64,000 bases of DNA, taken from Actinomycetes bacterium (GTDB lineage: Bacteria; Actinomycetota; Acidimicrobiia; Acidimicrobiales; Ilumatobacteraceae). The position numbers and the translations under genes are program-made. Of this stretch, positions 8,701-16,010 are shown one piece after another. The notes beneath the pieces are model-generated. The model saw only the letters and a list, made by a program, of their open reading frames with translations. It had not been told where the DNA came from and made no database searches. Each line of letters starts with the position of its first letter. Position 1 is the first letter of the stretch. The stretch spans positions 62,001 through 126,000 of the forward strand of contig JANYCT010000057.1 in the NCBI GenBank assembly GCA_025360105.1, in the 5' to 3' direction.

Positions 8701-8812
8701 CTCGTCGGGATTGCCGACGTTGCTCGTCATCTTGATGGCGGCGATGCTCGGCGGCAGCATCGTGTTTGCCTCGGCGCAACCTATTCGTGGTCGTCGCCCG
8801 ACTTCGCGATGA
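5738..8812 (+). CDS. Cellulose-synthase-like pseudoenzyme fused to PilZ and SdrD B-type domains
   Basis: This 1024-aa membrane protein is a mosaic. Two N-terminal membrane segments (about 27-75) precede a GT2-like region (about 117-350) laid out like BcsA, but its catalytic motifs look lost: the DDG position reads DHAG, the DxD position NSGD, and no QxxRW is seen. Further membrane segments follow (about 370-485). A PilZ-like domain (about 490-592) has RRQNRRAIR and DITMLGAG, the c-di-GMP-binding pattern. After another hydrophobic segment (about 621-640) come a Thr/Pro linker and two B-repeat-like domains, the second with DRNADGIRQRDE, a calcium-loop pattern. A final membrane segment and RGRRPTSR end the protein. 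The start is my choice; the frame is open 89 codons further upstream. A c-di-GMP-responsive surface or polysaccharide role is inference. Confidence 0.7.
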   Translation: MSRLTNPTPLSRREAGADGRADAPAGAVHRLGRQIAVLALVTGFAYLAWRSVWSWHSSGTTIAWWLAVPALAVEVTGFVVVSVLFWALWRHPRMQPSSHHGTNNIEPDQLDEMMHPDFDVAIIATDGSVEDLRVTLVSLRFDPSTPRALVIDHAGRPETVLLAAEFDANYRVPDPTDVSGLSAAVAASQHAFFLLLNSGDIPAIGAAQSLREWMTTDDIAVVQGVVTATPGDSVEHGPNGRHDLTFERSGLNPGLGARGTGILTGSGALIRRAALRDIEFSQNSRQSALWEIMPLLAAHGARVVAAGGHAVVAAKPLTSAPAAALSRRSQADAGWRLFTGPNGALRSRGLRWRDRLALAAWAARSLDGLRRVVLGAIVLGALLAGRSPFAPSPGPILYLWAPAFVLASVALALLSGGTLRPGDRVRGSVRAVGLSIALVVAINSVLVIRGISDRFTHALHPLDHTTQIGLSVISLWLLAGSLDSLRLLARRRQNRRAIRLAASGTGRLDELGVYVSDITMLGAGLLSDQPVAIGGRHRLAFSVPSESGITSIEVSCVVRNARPDLVSTWRIGVEFEDVDTYALNTLAECCAVMPARAALAGAEPAPGVFDEPAAAHVAPRRLALQFATLLALAGVVSSAAPINAEASPPTTRLVSGEVVDVGEAPVLPQPTQTSTTPGTTGTKPSNTTVASPAPVSTATIATNPDPVSTDSPPLESAQPIDPIVTDPATSEVPPASEVAGGNNHSDLSGITVVGVCSSDAGNDGVFGTNDDTYGATVSTITDRRGSYNLTLDGLACWVSIEPPLQAIQASSTIAGPQVGRAALVDFTGTGRVAMAPVRITRTPLPSAGPAAAAKQTGAIGDLVWMDRNADGIRQRDEAGVAKATITLYSAMGKTVDTTVTGADGTFLFDRLGAGMYSLGVSNLPVGLRVPSVDPLTSRTPLVSLQPGQRLSAADVGVVPEAASALRPSTVVALPAPSSDQLDPAGRSGSSGLPTLLVILMAAMLGGSIVFASAQPIRGRRPTSR

Positions 8813-9398
8813 GGTAGCCGATCGCACGCTCGGCCGTCGGGTAGCGGTGCACGAGGTTCCAGAACATCAGTGAGTGATCGTTCACCTCGAGATGGGCAAG
8901 TTCGTGCACGATCACATAGTCGATCACCCAATCGGGGAAGCGGGCCAGACGTGTGCTGATTCGAATGACCCCAGTACTCGGGGTGCACGAACCCCAACGC
9001 TTCAACATGTCGTCAGACCATCGGATCTCGCGGACTCGCGCGAGGTCGTAGCGCCTCGACAGCGTGAGCGCTCTGTCGGCGAGATCGACGCGGTCGGCAG
9101 ACATCTTGCGCCGAAATCGACCGCTCATCACATCGACCCAATGGTCCTGCTCGGCACGGCTCATCCATGTGGGCACCACGACCGTGAGTACTCCACCAAC
9201 GAGTTGCGCACCAACCGTGCGCTTGCGCCGCGCGGATCGTTCGATCGTGACGACGAAAGGCTCGCCATCTGCAGGGCCATCGGTGGGATCAACGGTCGGG
9301 CCATCGCTGGGTCCATCCAACGGGCCTTCGGTGTGGTCAGCGCTCGGCGCCTGAACGTTGAAGTCGTCGCCGAAGAGTCGCAACGCAGTGTTCATCAT
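8781..9398 (-). CDS. YgjP/SprT-like metallopeptidase (DUF45)
   Basis: This 205-aa protein belongs to the YgjP-type M48-related family. It shows RWGSCTPSTGVIRISTRL followed by the zinc motif HELAH and a downstream acidic and aromatic stretch ending in YPTAERAIGYL. An unusual N-terminal segment of repeated Asp-Gly-Pro units (GPLDGPSDGPTVDPTDGP) precedes the domain and is probably disordered. The 3' end overlaps the end of the large fusion gene by 32 bases on the opposite strand. Its start lies 24 bases after the stop of the histidine phosphatase gene, so the two are probably cotranscribed. Intracellular zinc-dependent proteolysis is presumed; the substrate is unknown. Confidence 0.8.
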   Translation of the reverse strand: MMNTALRLFGDDFNVQAPSADHTEGPLDGPSDGPTVDPTDGPADGEPFVVTIERSARRKRTVGAQLVGGVLTVVVPTWMSRAEQDHWVDVMSGRFRRKMSADRVDLADRALTLSRRYDLARVREIRWSDDMLKRWGSCTPSTGVIRISTRLARFPDWVIDYVIVHELAHLEVNDHSLMFWNLVHRYPTAERAIGYLIAKSGDDHE

Positions 9399-9422
9399 GT
9401 CATCTCAGCATCTCAGCATGCG

Positions 9423-10037
9423 CTACAGCGCCATCCCCGTGGCCTCGGTATCGACGAGACGCACGACATCGCCGGCGACCACGCTCGCATCGCGCACTGT
9501 GAACCAACTCGCACCGAGATTGGGCATGTGCCCGCTCGGTGCTCCGAGCAGGCGACGCACGGCACGGATGACCCCTCCGTGGCTCACGACGAGCACCTCG
9601 CCACCCGGATTCTCGGCAGCGATATCGCGAAAGGAAGCGAGCATGCGTTCGGCCGCGTCGTCATAGGGTTCGAATCCGTCCGGACGCCGACGTTGCGCCA
9701 AGAACCCCGGCCAGCCCGCTTCGACCTCAGCGTGATTCAGTCCCTGCCACGGACCGACATCGGTCTCGCGCAGGCGAGCATCGATGAGCACAGGCCCGAT
9801 GCCGAGGATCGCCGCAATGATGTTCGCCGTCAACGAGGCACGCTGGAGGTCGCTCGCCCAGATGGCATCGAACATGCCCAGGCTCAACCCGGCATCTGCC
9901 GCCTGGCGCATACCCTCGTCGCTGAGCGGCGGATCCGCGTGACCCTGCCAACGACCGATCACATTCCACTCGCTCTGGCCATGACGCGCAACGAGCAGGC
10001 GAGTTGGTGACACGTTGGCAACAGACCGCTCAGACAT
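9423..10037 (-). CDS. Histidine phosphatase family protein (phosphoglycerate mutase-like)
   Basis: The 204-aa protein has the branch-1 histidine phosphatase signature LVARHGQSEWN near the N terminus, with the phospho-accepting His in RHG. It also has GRWQGHADPPLSDEG, the Glu-bearing LRETDVGPWQGL and the second catalytic His in VVSHGGVIRAV. Such proteins hydrolyse phosphate esters of small molecules; GpgP-, CobC- and PhoE-like functions cannot be separated from sequence alone. I prefer the ATG at MSERSVANV; TACCCT lies 8 nt before it, suggesting a leaderless message. It is divergent from the MoaD-like gene and upstream of the YgjP-type gene. Confidence 0.82.
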   Translation of the reverse strand: MSERSVANVSPTRLLVARHGQSEWNVIGRWQGHADPPLSDEGMRQAADAGLSLGMFDAIWASDLQRASLTANIIAAILGIGPVLIDARLRETDVGPWQGLNHAEVEAGWPGFLAQRRRPDGFEPYDDAAERMLASFRDIAAENPGGEVLVVSHGGVIRAVRRLLGAPSGHMPNLGASWFTVRDASVVAGDVVRLVDTEATGMAL

Positions 10038-10073
10038 CCCCGGCGAGGGTACCGGCGCAGCTACCATTGCGAT

Positions 10074-10316
10074 GTGGCTATTCTGCGACTGTTTGCATCG
10101 GCCCGCGAGGCAGCAGGCACAGGCCGCGACGACCTGCCGGGGCTGACTGTCGGCGAGTTGCTCGCCACCGCCGAGCTTCGCTACGGGGCCGCGTTCGGCG
10201 CCGTGCTGAGGAGCTGTCGTATTTGGGTCAACGGAGAATCGGCAACCGCCGATACGGTCATTTCCGCTCGTGACGAAGTGGCGGTTCTGCCACCGGTGTC
10301 GGGCGGAGCGGTGTGA
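10074..10316 (+). CDS. MoaD/ThiS-like ubiquitin-fold protein
   Basis: This 80-aa protein has the beta-grasp layout of MoaD: ILRLFASAREAAGTG at the N terminus, GLTVGELLA, VNGE and DEVAVLPPVSGG near the end. MoaD is the sulfur carrier for molybdopterin synthase and normally ends in Gly-Gly, which is adenylated and thiocarboxylated. Here two residues (Ala-Val) follow the Gly-Gly, so activation would need trimming or the protein has another role. No moaE, moeB or other cofactor gene is nearby. The GTG start has TACCAT 6 nt upstream. The RsiG-like gene begins 9 bases downstream. Confidence 0.75.
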   Translation: MAILRLFASAREAAGTGRDDLPGLTVGELLATAELRYGAAFGAVLRSCRIWVNGESATADTVISARDEVAVLPPVSGGAV

Positions 10317-10325
10317 GGAGAATTC

Positions 10326-10820
10326 ATGGACAGCCCAACTATCGACCCATCTGCGCTGAGTCTCGCCGAGCTGCGTGCCATGCGCGCGGCGCTACAGGCC
10401 GACGATGATGCGATCAGCTACGTCCGTCGCCTCGTGCAGGCCAGGCTCGATCTGGTGCTCGCGGAGCAGAACCGGCGCGTCAGCGGCGACAGCCGCGATG
10501 TATCCGAGGACCTTCCCGCGATCCTCGGGCGACACCTCACCGGCGGCCCGGCCCGACCCCCTCGCCCCACCGAGGACGCGAGCGAGCATCCCTTGGCTAT
10601 TGAGCTCGACGAATTGTGCACCGGACTCGGCGCAAATCACGTGACCGAACTCGACGACGCGCAACTGCAGCAGTTGTCATCGAGTCTCGAGGCCTTCGAA
10701 CAGGCGCGGTCGCACGAACGGCGCGACCTGTTCGGCAGACTCGACGCACTCAGTGCCGAGCTCGTGCGGCGCTATCGAGACGGTGAAGCCAGCGTCGACG
10801 GTTTGCTGGCCGACGAGTGA
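10326..10820 (+). CDS. RsiG-like c-di-GMP-binding anti-sigma factor homologue
   Basis: The 164-aa protein contains both helices of the RsiG family, whose Streptomyces member binds c-di-GMP and sequesters the sigma factor WhiG. The family motif is E(x3)S(x2)R(x3)Q(x3)D. The first helix reads DDAISYVRRLVQARLD, which fits except Asp for the first Glu. The second reads EQARSHERRDLFGRLD, which fits except Phe for Gln. Helical spacers and a Pro-rich loop join them. The protein appears soluble. The gene lies in a tight run after the MoaD-like gene and overlaps the XRE gene by 4 bases (GTGA), implying translational coupling. No whiG-type sigma gene is in the window, so the partner is unknown. Confidence 0.72.
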   Translation: MDSPTIDPSALSLAELRAMRAALQADDDAISYVRRLVQARLDLVLAEQNRRVSGDSRDVSEDLPAILGRHLTGGPARPPRPTEDASEHPLAIELDELCTGLGANHVTELDDAQLQQLSSSLEAFEQARSHERRDLFGRLDALSAELVRRYRDGEASVDGLLADE

Positions 10821-11194
10821 CGCCTCCGACCGGGGCGGCACCCGAGTTCCGCCACGAGATCGGCGATCGTCTGGCCGACGTCGGCGATTTCATCCGCAGC
10901 CAGCGCGAGACCGCGCGCATGTCGGTGCGACGCCTTGCCGAACTCGCCGAAGTCTCCAACCCGTACCTTTCACAAATCGAGCGTGGCCTTCGCCGACCAT
11001 CTGCGGAAATCCTCCAACAGATTGCCAAGGCATTGAAGATCTCCGTCGAGACCTTGTACGTTCGCGCGGGAATCCTCGCGGACCAGACGTCTCCGGCTAT
11101 CGGAGTGCGCGAAGCCATCGGTAGTGACCCGTGGCTCACTTCAGAGCAGAAGCAAGCGCTGCTCAACGTGTACGAGAGCTTTGTGGCCCAGTAG
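10817..11194 (+). CDS. XRE-family helix-turn-helix regulator
   Basis: The 125-aa protein has a Cro/CI-type HTH from about residue 22 to 78: IRSQRETARMSVRRLAELA, then the recognition region VSNPYLSQIERG, then RRPSAEILQQIAKAL. A short C-terminal tail (DPWLTSEQKQALLNVYESFV) is typical of small actinobacterial XRE regulators. The GTG start overlaps the stop of the RsiG-like gene, so the two proteins are made together and may act in one circuit; that link is inference. Its target is not evident. No other HTH gene is adjacent. Confidence 0.88.
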   Translation: MTPPTGAAPEFRHEIGDRLADVGDFIRSQRETARMSVRRLAELAEVSNPYLSQIERGLRRPSAEILQQIAKALKISVETLYVRAGILADQTSPAIGVREAIGSDPWLTSEQKQALLNVYESFVAQ

Positions 11195-11388
11195 CGCTGC
11201 GCCGCGTTCGCCACGTTGCATCACTCGTTGTGCTGGCCTGTGGCCGTTGTGCCACGTGAATCGTCTTGAATCGGGCAAGTTCGTACCTGATTCTCATGTT
11301 CCTCGATCGGTCTGTCGATGGATTCGTCGGAATGCGAGCGGGCGTCTTCCTCAAGCACAGCATCAACAAGCGAGAGGGCAGTACAACC

Positions 11389-11793
11389 ATGACCGGCACA
11401 ACACAGCATCGGAATAGCAGAAGCGTCCACGACGCACGAACGAACGACGGATTCACGCTCGTGGAGTTGTTGATCGTGATCGTAATTTTGGGCATTCTTG
11501 CCACCGTCACCGTCTTCGCGGTGAGAGGTATTACCGACAAGGGCAAAACCAGCGCGTGCGCTGCTGACAAAAAGACCATCGAGAGTGCCGTCGAAGCATA
11601 CTTCGCGCAATACGGCGGCGCGACCATTCCTGTCACTCCCGCAGTAGCGCCTGCCGGAGCCACGTGGACCACGGGTGCTACACCCGATGACACCTTGGTG
11701 AGCGCTGGACTGCTGCGCGCGGTTTCGTCTGACTACACCACGAGCGCCGATGGGGCAACGCTGACGCCAGTCGTCGGCTCTTCGTGTCCCTGA
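11389..11793 (+). CDS. Type IV prepilin-like protein
   Basis: This 134-aa protein has a class III signal: a charged leader of about 20 residues ending in Gly, then FTLVELLIVIVILGILATV, with Glu at position 5 of the mature protein. The prepilin peptidase would cut at DG|FTLVE. The mature N-terminal helix is followed by DKKTIESAVEAYFAQYG and a short Ala/Thr-rich C-terminal domain ending in a Cys. The ORF-track start is 41 codons too early; the ATG at MTGTTQHR has GAGGG at a good distance. The preceding gap (11195-11388) holds a possible TTGAAT -35 near 11268 but no gene. No pilus assembly ATPase, platform protein or peptidase gene is nearby. A strong hairpin follows. Confidence 0.88.
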   Translation: MTGTTQHRNSRSVHDARTNDGFTLVELLIVIVILGILATVTVFAVRGITDKGKTSACAADKKTIESAVEAYFAQYGGATIPVTPAVAPAGATWTTGATPDDTLVSAGLLRAVSSDYTTSADGATLTPVVGSSCP

Positions 11794-11819
11794 TTCACAA
11801 TTCCCAGCCCACAACAACG

Positions 11820-11853
11820 AAAGGACCCGGCGGTCACCACCGTCGGGCCCTTT
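11820..11853 (+). terminator. Hairpin terminator after the prepilin gene
   Basis: AAAGGACCCGGCGGT and ACCGTCGGGCCCTTT form a 15-bp stem with two mismatches and a very short loop. It lies 26 bases after the prepilin stop and before the mshA promoter region, and is followed by TCCGCATCT. It probably isolates mshA from prepilin transcription. Confidence 0.7.
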
Positions 11854-11910
11854 CCGCATCTGGGCACCGGTGGCGGAATACCGACCAACTCGGTAGGGTT
11901 TTCCCTTATC

Positions 11911-13122
11911 GTGCAACGGGTAGCTGTGCTCTCTCTCCATACCTCGCCTCTGGCCCAGCCGGGCTCGGGTGACAGTGGCGGTATGAACGTGTACGTGCGC
12001 GAGTTGGTCTCCGCGTTGGCTCAGGCCGGCGTCGATTGCACCACCTATACGCGTGCGTCGCGGCCGGGCCTTCCCGAGGTCGTGCAGGTCGAACCGGGAC
12101 ACCGCGTCGTGCACCTCCCCGCCGGTCCGTTCGATCTGGCCAAAGAAGACCTGCCACACGTCGTCGACGAGTTCGGCGATGCGGTCATCGATCATCTCAA
12201 GAACGGCCCGGGCGCCGACGTCGTACACGCGAACTACTGGCTCAGCGGACTCGTGGCGCACCGCGTGAAGCACGAACTCGAACTGCCCTTCGTGAGCACG
12301 TTCCACACCTTGGCGCGAGTGAAGGCCGAGGGCGGCGATCCGGAACCTGCGTGGCGCGAACGTGCCGAGGCTGAGATCATCAACTGCGCCGACGCCATCT
12401 GCGTCAGCTGCACCGAAGAGGAAAGCCAGTTCCGCCGCCTCTACGGCAATCCTCAGGGTCGCATCGAGATCGTCGCACCCGGCGTGGAGCACGCGTTCTT
12501 CGCACCCGGCGACAAACGCGGTGCTCGGCACGCGCTGGGCTTCGGCGCCGGACCGATGCTGCTGTTCGTCGGGCGAATCCAGCCGCTGAAGGGACTCGAC
12601 GTTGCAGTCCGCGCGCTCGCCGAACTGCGTCGCCCCGATGCGTGCCTTGTAGTCGTTGGCGGGGCCAGCGGCAACGAGGGCAGTGCCGAGGTCGCACGCA
12701 TCGGAGCAATCATCGACCAGCTCGGTGTCCGCGAGCAGGTGCGGTTCGTCGAGCCCCAGCCACACCACATCCTGTCCACCTACTACCGCGCAGCCGACGT
12801 GGTGGTTGTGCCGAGCCGCAGTGAGAGCTTCGGTCTCGTCGCGCTCGAGGCCGCCGCGTGTGGCATCCCCGTGGTCGCCAGCGCTGTCGGTGGTCTGCTC
12901 ACCCTCGTCGACGACGGCCTCACCGGCTACCTCGTGGCCGGACGCAATCCCTCACACTTCGCGTCGCGTATTTCGAGCATCCTCAACGATCCCGCACTCG
13001 CCGCGTCGATGAGCGTGCGCGCGGCCGAGCGCGCCCGCAGATACACGTGGAGCTTCGCTGCTGCCAGGTTGCGTCGCGTCTACACCGACCTCGCCGTGCG
13101 CGAGCTCGTCGCCTGCTCGTAG
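11911..13122 (+). CDS. mshA: D-inositol-3-phosphate glycosyltransferase (mycothiol biosynthesis)
   Basis: MshA transfers GlcNAc from UDP-GlcNAc to 1L-myo-inositol 1-phosphate, the first step of mycothiol synthesis, in the cytoplasm. The 403-aa protein is a GT-B fold GT4 enzyme. Its N-terminal SLHTSPLAQPGSGDSGGMNV is diagnostic for MshA. HANYWLSGLVAH, LLFVGRIQPLKGLDVAVRAL and VPSRSESFGLVALEAAACG (the ExxxxxxxE nucleotide-sugar site) follow. The start is a GTG with TAGGGT 11 nt upstream. It is followed after 6 bases by a YbjN gene, the same order as in mycobacteria. Mycothiol fits with the SigR/RsrA thiol-stress pair later in the window. Confidence 0.93.
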   Translation: MQRVAVLSLHTSPLAQPGSGDSGGMNVYVRELVSALAQAGVDCTTYTRASRPGLPEVVQVEPGHRVVHLPAGPFDLAKEDLPHVVDEFGDAVIDHLKNGPGADVVHANYWLSGLVAHRVKHELELPFVSTFHTLARVKAEGGDPEPAWRERAEAEIINCADAICVSCTEEESQFRRLYGNPQGRIEIVAPGVEHAFFAPGDKRGARHALGFGAGPMLLFVGRIQPLKGLDVAVRALAELRRPDACLVVVGGASGNEGSAEVARIGAIIDQLGVREQVRFVEPQPHHILSTYYRAADVVVVPSRSESFGLVALEAAACGIPVVASAVGGLLTLVDDGLTGYLVAGRNPSHFASRISSILNDPALAASMSVRAAERARRYTWSFAAARLRRVYTDLAVRELVACS

Positions 13123-13128
13123 ACGCCG

Positions 13129-13587
13129 GTGAGCAATCTCTTCGACGATCGATCCGTCGCCGTGATCGAGCGTCAAATCGACGAGTGGCTCGGCGGCTTC
13201 GCGTCGACGAACCCTGCCATCGCCGCCATCGACCGCAGCGAGGGCGACGAGTTGCGGTGGTATGTGCGCATGCGCGGCGACGAAAAAGAGTTCATCACGG
13301 TGTGGCTCACGCTCGGTCAACGCACCCTGCGCTACGAGGCATACGTGATGCCGGCTCCCGAGGAGAACGCCGAGCTGCTCTACGAGAACCTGCTGCGCCG
13401 CAACGAACGACTCATCGGTCTGCACTTCGCGATCGGCATCGAAGACGCGGTGTTCCTGCGTGGTGACCTGCCGCTGACTGCGCTGTGCGAGGACGAACTC
13501 GACCGTGTCATCGGATCGCTGTACGCCACCACTGAGCAGTGCTTCCAGGGCCTTCTGCACATCGGGTTCGCCAGCCACTTCGACTGA
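13129..13587 (+). CDS. YbjN domain-containing protein
   Basis: This 152-aa soluble protein matches the YbjN family, which has a fold like type III secretion chaperones. Visible features are IERQIDEWL, WYVRMRGDEKEFITVWLTLGQRTL, YEAYVMPAPEENAELLYENLLRRN and FLRGDLPLTAL. The molecular role of YbjN proteins is not settled. In actinobacteria a YbjN gene commonly sits directly after mshA, as here with a 6-base gap, so a shared transcript and a possible link to thiol or stress physiology are likely. The GTG start gives MSNLFDDRS. Confidence 0.85.
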   Translation: MSNLFDDRSVAVIERQIDEWLGGFASTNPAIAAIDRSEGDELRWYVRMRGDEKEFITVWLTLGQRTLRYEAYVMPAPEENAELLYENLLRRNERLIGLHFAIGIEDAVFLRGDLPLTALCEDELDRVIGSLYATTEQCFQGLLHIGFASHFD

Positions 13588-13610
13588 CCCAACCGCTACT
13601 GTCGCTTCAC

Positions 13611-14744
13611 ATGGGAGAACGCGCTCTGGTGGTCGGTGGAACAGGCCCCACTGGGCTGCCGCTCGTTCGTGGGTTGGTTGCACGCGGACACGACGTGACT
13701 ATCTTGCACCGCGGTCTACACGAGCATGACGAGACTCCGAGCACCGTGGCTCATCTGCACGCCGACCCGTACGACGTCGCCTCGCTCGAGGATGCGCTGC
13801 GCGGTCAGACCTTCGACGTGACGATGGTGATGTACGGACGCCTGCGCCACATTGCCGACTTGATGGTCGGCCGCACCGGACGCCTGCTCTCCGTGGGCGG
13901 GGTGCCCGCGTATCGCGGTTGGATGAACCCGTGGTCGTTCGAACCGCGAGGCCTGCCGGTGCCCACCGCCGAGGATGCGCAGACTGTTGACACCCCCGAA
14001 GACGACGAGAAGGGTTTCCGCATTGTTCGTACCGAACAAGCCGTCTTCGCAGCGCACCCGGGTGCCGCGCACTTCCGCTATCCCTACGTGTACGGCCCGC
14101 ACCAACTCGCGCCCCGTGAGTGGTGCGTAGTGCGGCGTGTGCTCGATGGTCGACGACGCATCGTGGTGGCCGACGATGGTCTCACGCTGCACCACCACGG
14201 CTACACCGAGAACCTCGCCCACGCGCTACTACTCGCCGTCGATCAGCCCGATGCAGCCGGCGGCAAGATCTTCAACCTCGGTGACCTCGAGGTGCTCACG
14301 GTGCGTCAGGTGATCGAGCTGATCTGTGCCGAGTTGGGTCACGAGATGGAGATCGTTTCGATGCCGTTCGATCTGGCGACGCCGGCACGACCGATGCTGG
14401 CCCAACCAGCGAACACCCATCGCGTTCTGGACCTCGGTCGACTCGTCCACGATCTCGGCTATCACGACCTCGTCCCGGCTCGAGTCGCGGTGGGCCGGAC
14501 GGCGCATTGGCTCTCCGACCATCGTCCCGCACCCGGCGGTACTGAGGAGATGGTCCTTACCGATCCGTTCGACTACCCAGCAGAGGACGCGCTCATCGAT
14601 GCCTGGAACGCAGCGCGCAGCGCGATCACACCGTTTGCGTCGTCGGTTGACCCATCCGACGAAGGCGTACGACACCCCGGATACGGCCTCGCCTACAGCG
14701 GCCCGGGTGGGCGGCCACGATCGAACAAGGAGTTCGTCGAATGA
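13611..14744 (+). CDS. NAD-dependent epimerase/dehydratase family protein (extended SDR)
   Basis: This 377-aa protein has an N-terminal Rossmann motif (VVGGTGPTGLPLVRGLV) and extended-SDR features such as YPYVYGPHQLAPREW, which carries a Tyr in the active-site region, and GKIFNLGDLEVLTVRQVIELI. It resembles atypical SDRs that act on small metabolites, but the substrate is not readable. I start at the ATG giving MGERALVVGG rather than the longer track start; TACTGT lies 8 nt before it. Its stop overlaps the start of the CoA transferase gene (ATGA), so the two are translationally coupled and probably work on the same acyl-CoA or acid substrate. Confidence 0.8.
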   Translation: MGERALVVGGTGPTGLPLVRGLVARGHDVTILHRGLHEHDETPSTVAHLHADPYDVASLEDALRGQTFDVTMVMYGRLRHIADLMVGRTGRLLSVGGVPAYRGWMNPWSFEPRGLPVPTAEDAQTVDTPEDDEKGFRIVRTEQAVFAAHPGAAHFRYPYVYGPHQLAPREWCVVRRVLDGRRRIVVADDGLTLHHHGYTENLAHALLLAVDQPDAAGGKIFNLGDLEVLTVRQVIELICAELGHEMEIVSMPFDLATPARPMLAQPANTHRVLDLGRLVHDLGYHDLVPARVAVGRTAHWLSDHRPAPGGTEEMVLTDPFDYPAEDALIDAWNAARSAITPFASSVDPSDEGVRHPGYGLAYSGPGGRPRSNKEFVE

Positions 14745-15967
14745 CGACATCAGTACCTGCTCGCTCCTCGGGCGCGCACACCGGCCCGATGCGGGGCATC
14801 CGCATCCTCGATTTCTCCATCGCGCTCACCGGCCCATACGCGGCCACGCTGTTGGCCGATCAGGGTGCCTCGGTCGTGAAGGTGGAACGGCCGGGTATCG
14901 GCGACATCGCGCGCTGGATCGGGGTCTCCGTGGGCGGTATGTCGTCGTTGTATCAGATGTGCAATCGGGGCAAACGCTCGATCGCGATCAACCTCGACTC
15001 CGACCAAGGTCGCGATGTTGCGCGGCAGTTGGCCGCCGACGCCGATGTGATCATCCAGAACTTCCGTCCAGGCGTGATGGACCGGCTCGGGCTCGGCTAC
15101 GACGACCTTCGCGGCGATCGCACCGATGTTGTCTATGTGTCGTTGTCGGGCTTCGGGTCAACGGGACCTTACGCCACCAAGGGCGCCTACGACACGGTCA
15201 TCCAGGCCTACGGCGGACTGGGCGCCAACCAGTCCGACCGCGAGACCGGCGAGCCCCGATTCCTCAATCAGGTCGCGGCCGACAAGATCACCGCGATGTA
15301 CGCGGTGCAGGCCATCACCGCGGCGTTGTTCGCCCGCGAGCGCGGCGACGGTGGTCAACACGTGGAGTTGTCGATGCTCGATTCCGTGGTCTCGTTCCTG
15401 TGGGCCGACGCCGCCGGCAATGAAGTGATGCTCGATGCCGATGGCAGCATGCCCTCGAGCTTTACCACTGCCGTCAGGCCGCTGCATTTCACCGACGGGT
15501 GGGGAATCTGCACGCCCACCTCCGACGCGGACTTCGCCGGCATGTGCCAAGCGCTCGATGTCGATGGCTACGACGACCCACGCGTGGCGGGCATCGCTGC
15601 GCGGCGCACCAACGTAGAGCTGATGGCCGACATCATGCGACGCTGCCACGCCTCCGCGGCCACGATGACCACGGCTCAGGCGATGGCACGTTTCGACGCG
15701 CTGAAGGTTCCCGCAGGCGTGGTGCTGTCGCCAGCCGCGCTGCACGCCGACCCGCATGTGCAAGCCATCGAGATGCTGCGCGACTCGGTGCACCCAACCG
15801 CCGGGCGTCTGCGCCAACCGCGTCACCCCGCGCAGTTCAGCGCCACGCCTGCGTCGCTCGGCGATGGCGCACCGACGCTCGGCCAACACACCAACGAACT
15901 GCTCAGCGAACTCGGCTTCGACACAGCAGCCATCGCTGCGCTTCGCGGCAGCGGTGCAGTTTCGTAG
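14741..15967 (+). CDS. CaiB/BaiF (family III) CoA transferase
   Basis: The 408-aa protein matches family III CoA transferases, which move CoA between an acyl-CoA donor and a carboxylic acid via a catalytic Asp. Landmarks are GIRILDFSIALTGPYAATLLADQGA, VVKVERPG, GKRSIAINL, VIIQNFRPGVMDRLGLGYDDL, YVSLSGFGSTGPYA and AYDTVIQAYGGLGANQS, the last holding the likely catalytic Asp. It overlaps the upstream epimerase gene by 4 bases. Substrate classes such as carnitine, bile acid, formate/oxalate or branched acids cannot be told apart here. It is the last gene of its two-gene unit. Confidence 0.9.
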   Translation: MTTSVPARSSGAHTGPMRGIRILDFSIALTGPYAATLLADQGASVVKVERPGIGDIARWIGVSVGGMSSLYQMCNRGKRSIAINLDSDQGRDVARQLAADADVIIQNFRPGVMDRLGLGYDDLRGDRTDVVYVSLSGFGSTGPYATKGAYDTVIQAYGGLGANQSDRETGEPRFLNQVAADKITAMYAVQAITAALFARERGDGGQHVELSMLDSVVSFLWADAAGNEVMLDADGSMPSSFTTAVRPLHFTDGWGICTPTSDADFAGMCQALDVDGYDDPRVAGIAARRTNVELMADIMRRCHASAATMTTAQAMARFDALKVPAGVVLSPAALHADPHVQAIEMLRDSVHPTAGRLRQPRHPAQFSATPASLGDGAPTLGQHTNELLSELGFDTAAIAALRGSGAVS

Positions 15968-16010
15968 TTCACTTTTCCGCGAGTTCCCAGTCGCAACACT
16001 CAGACCAGCG

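Noticed and set aside
11221-12768. 515-aa minus-strand ORF
   Set aside because: It is antisense to mshA and the prepilin gene.
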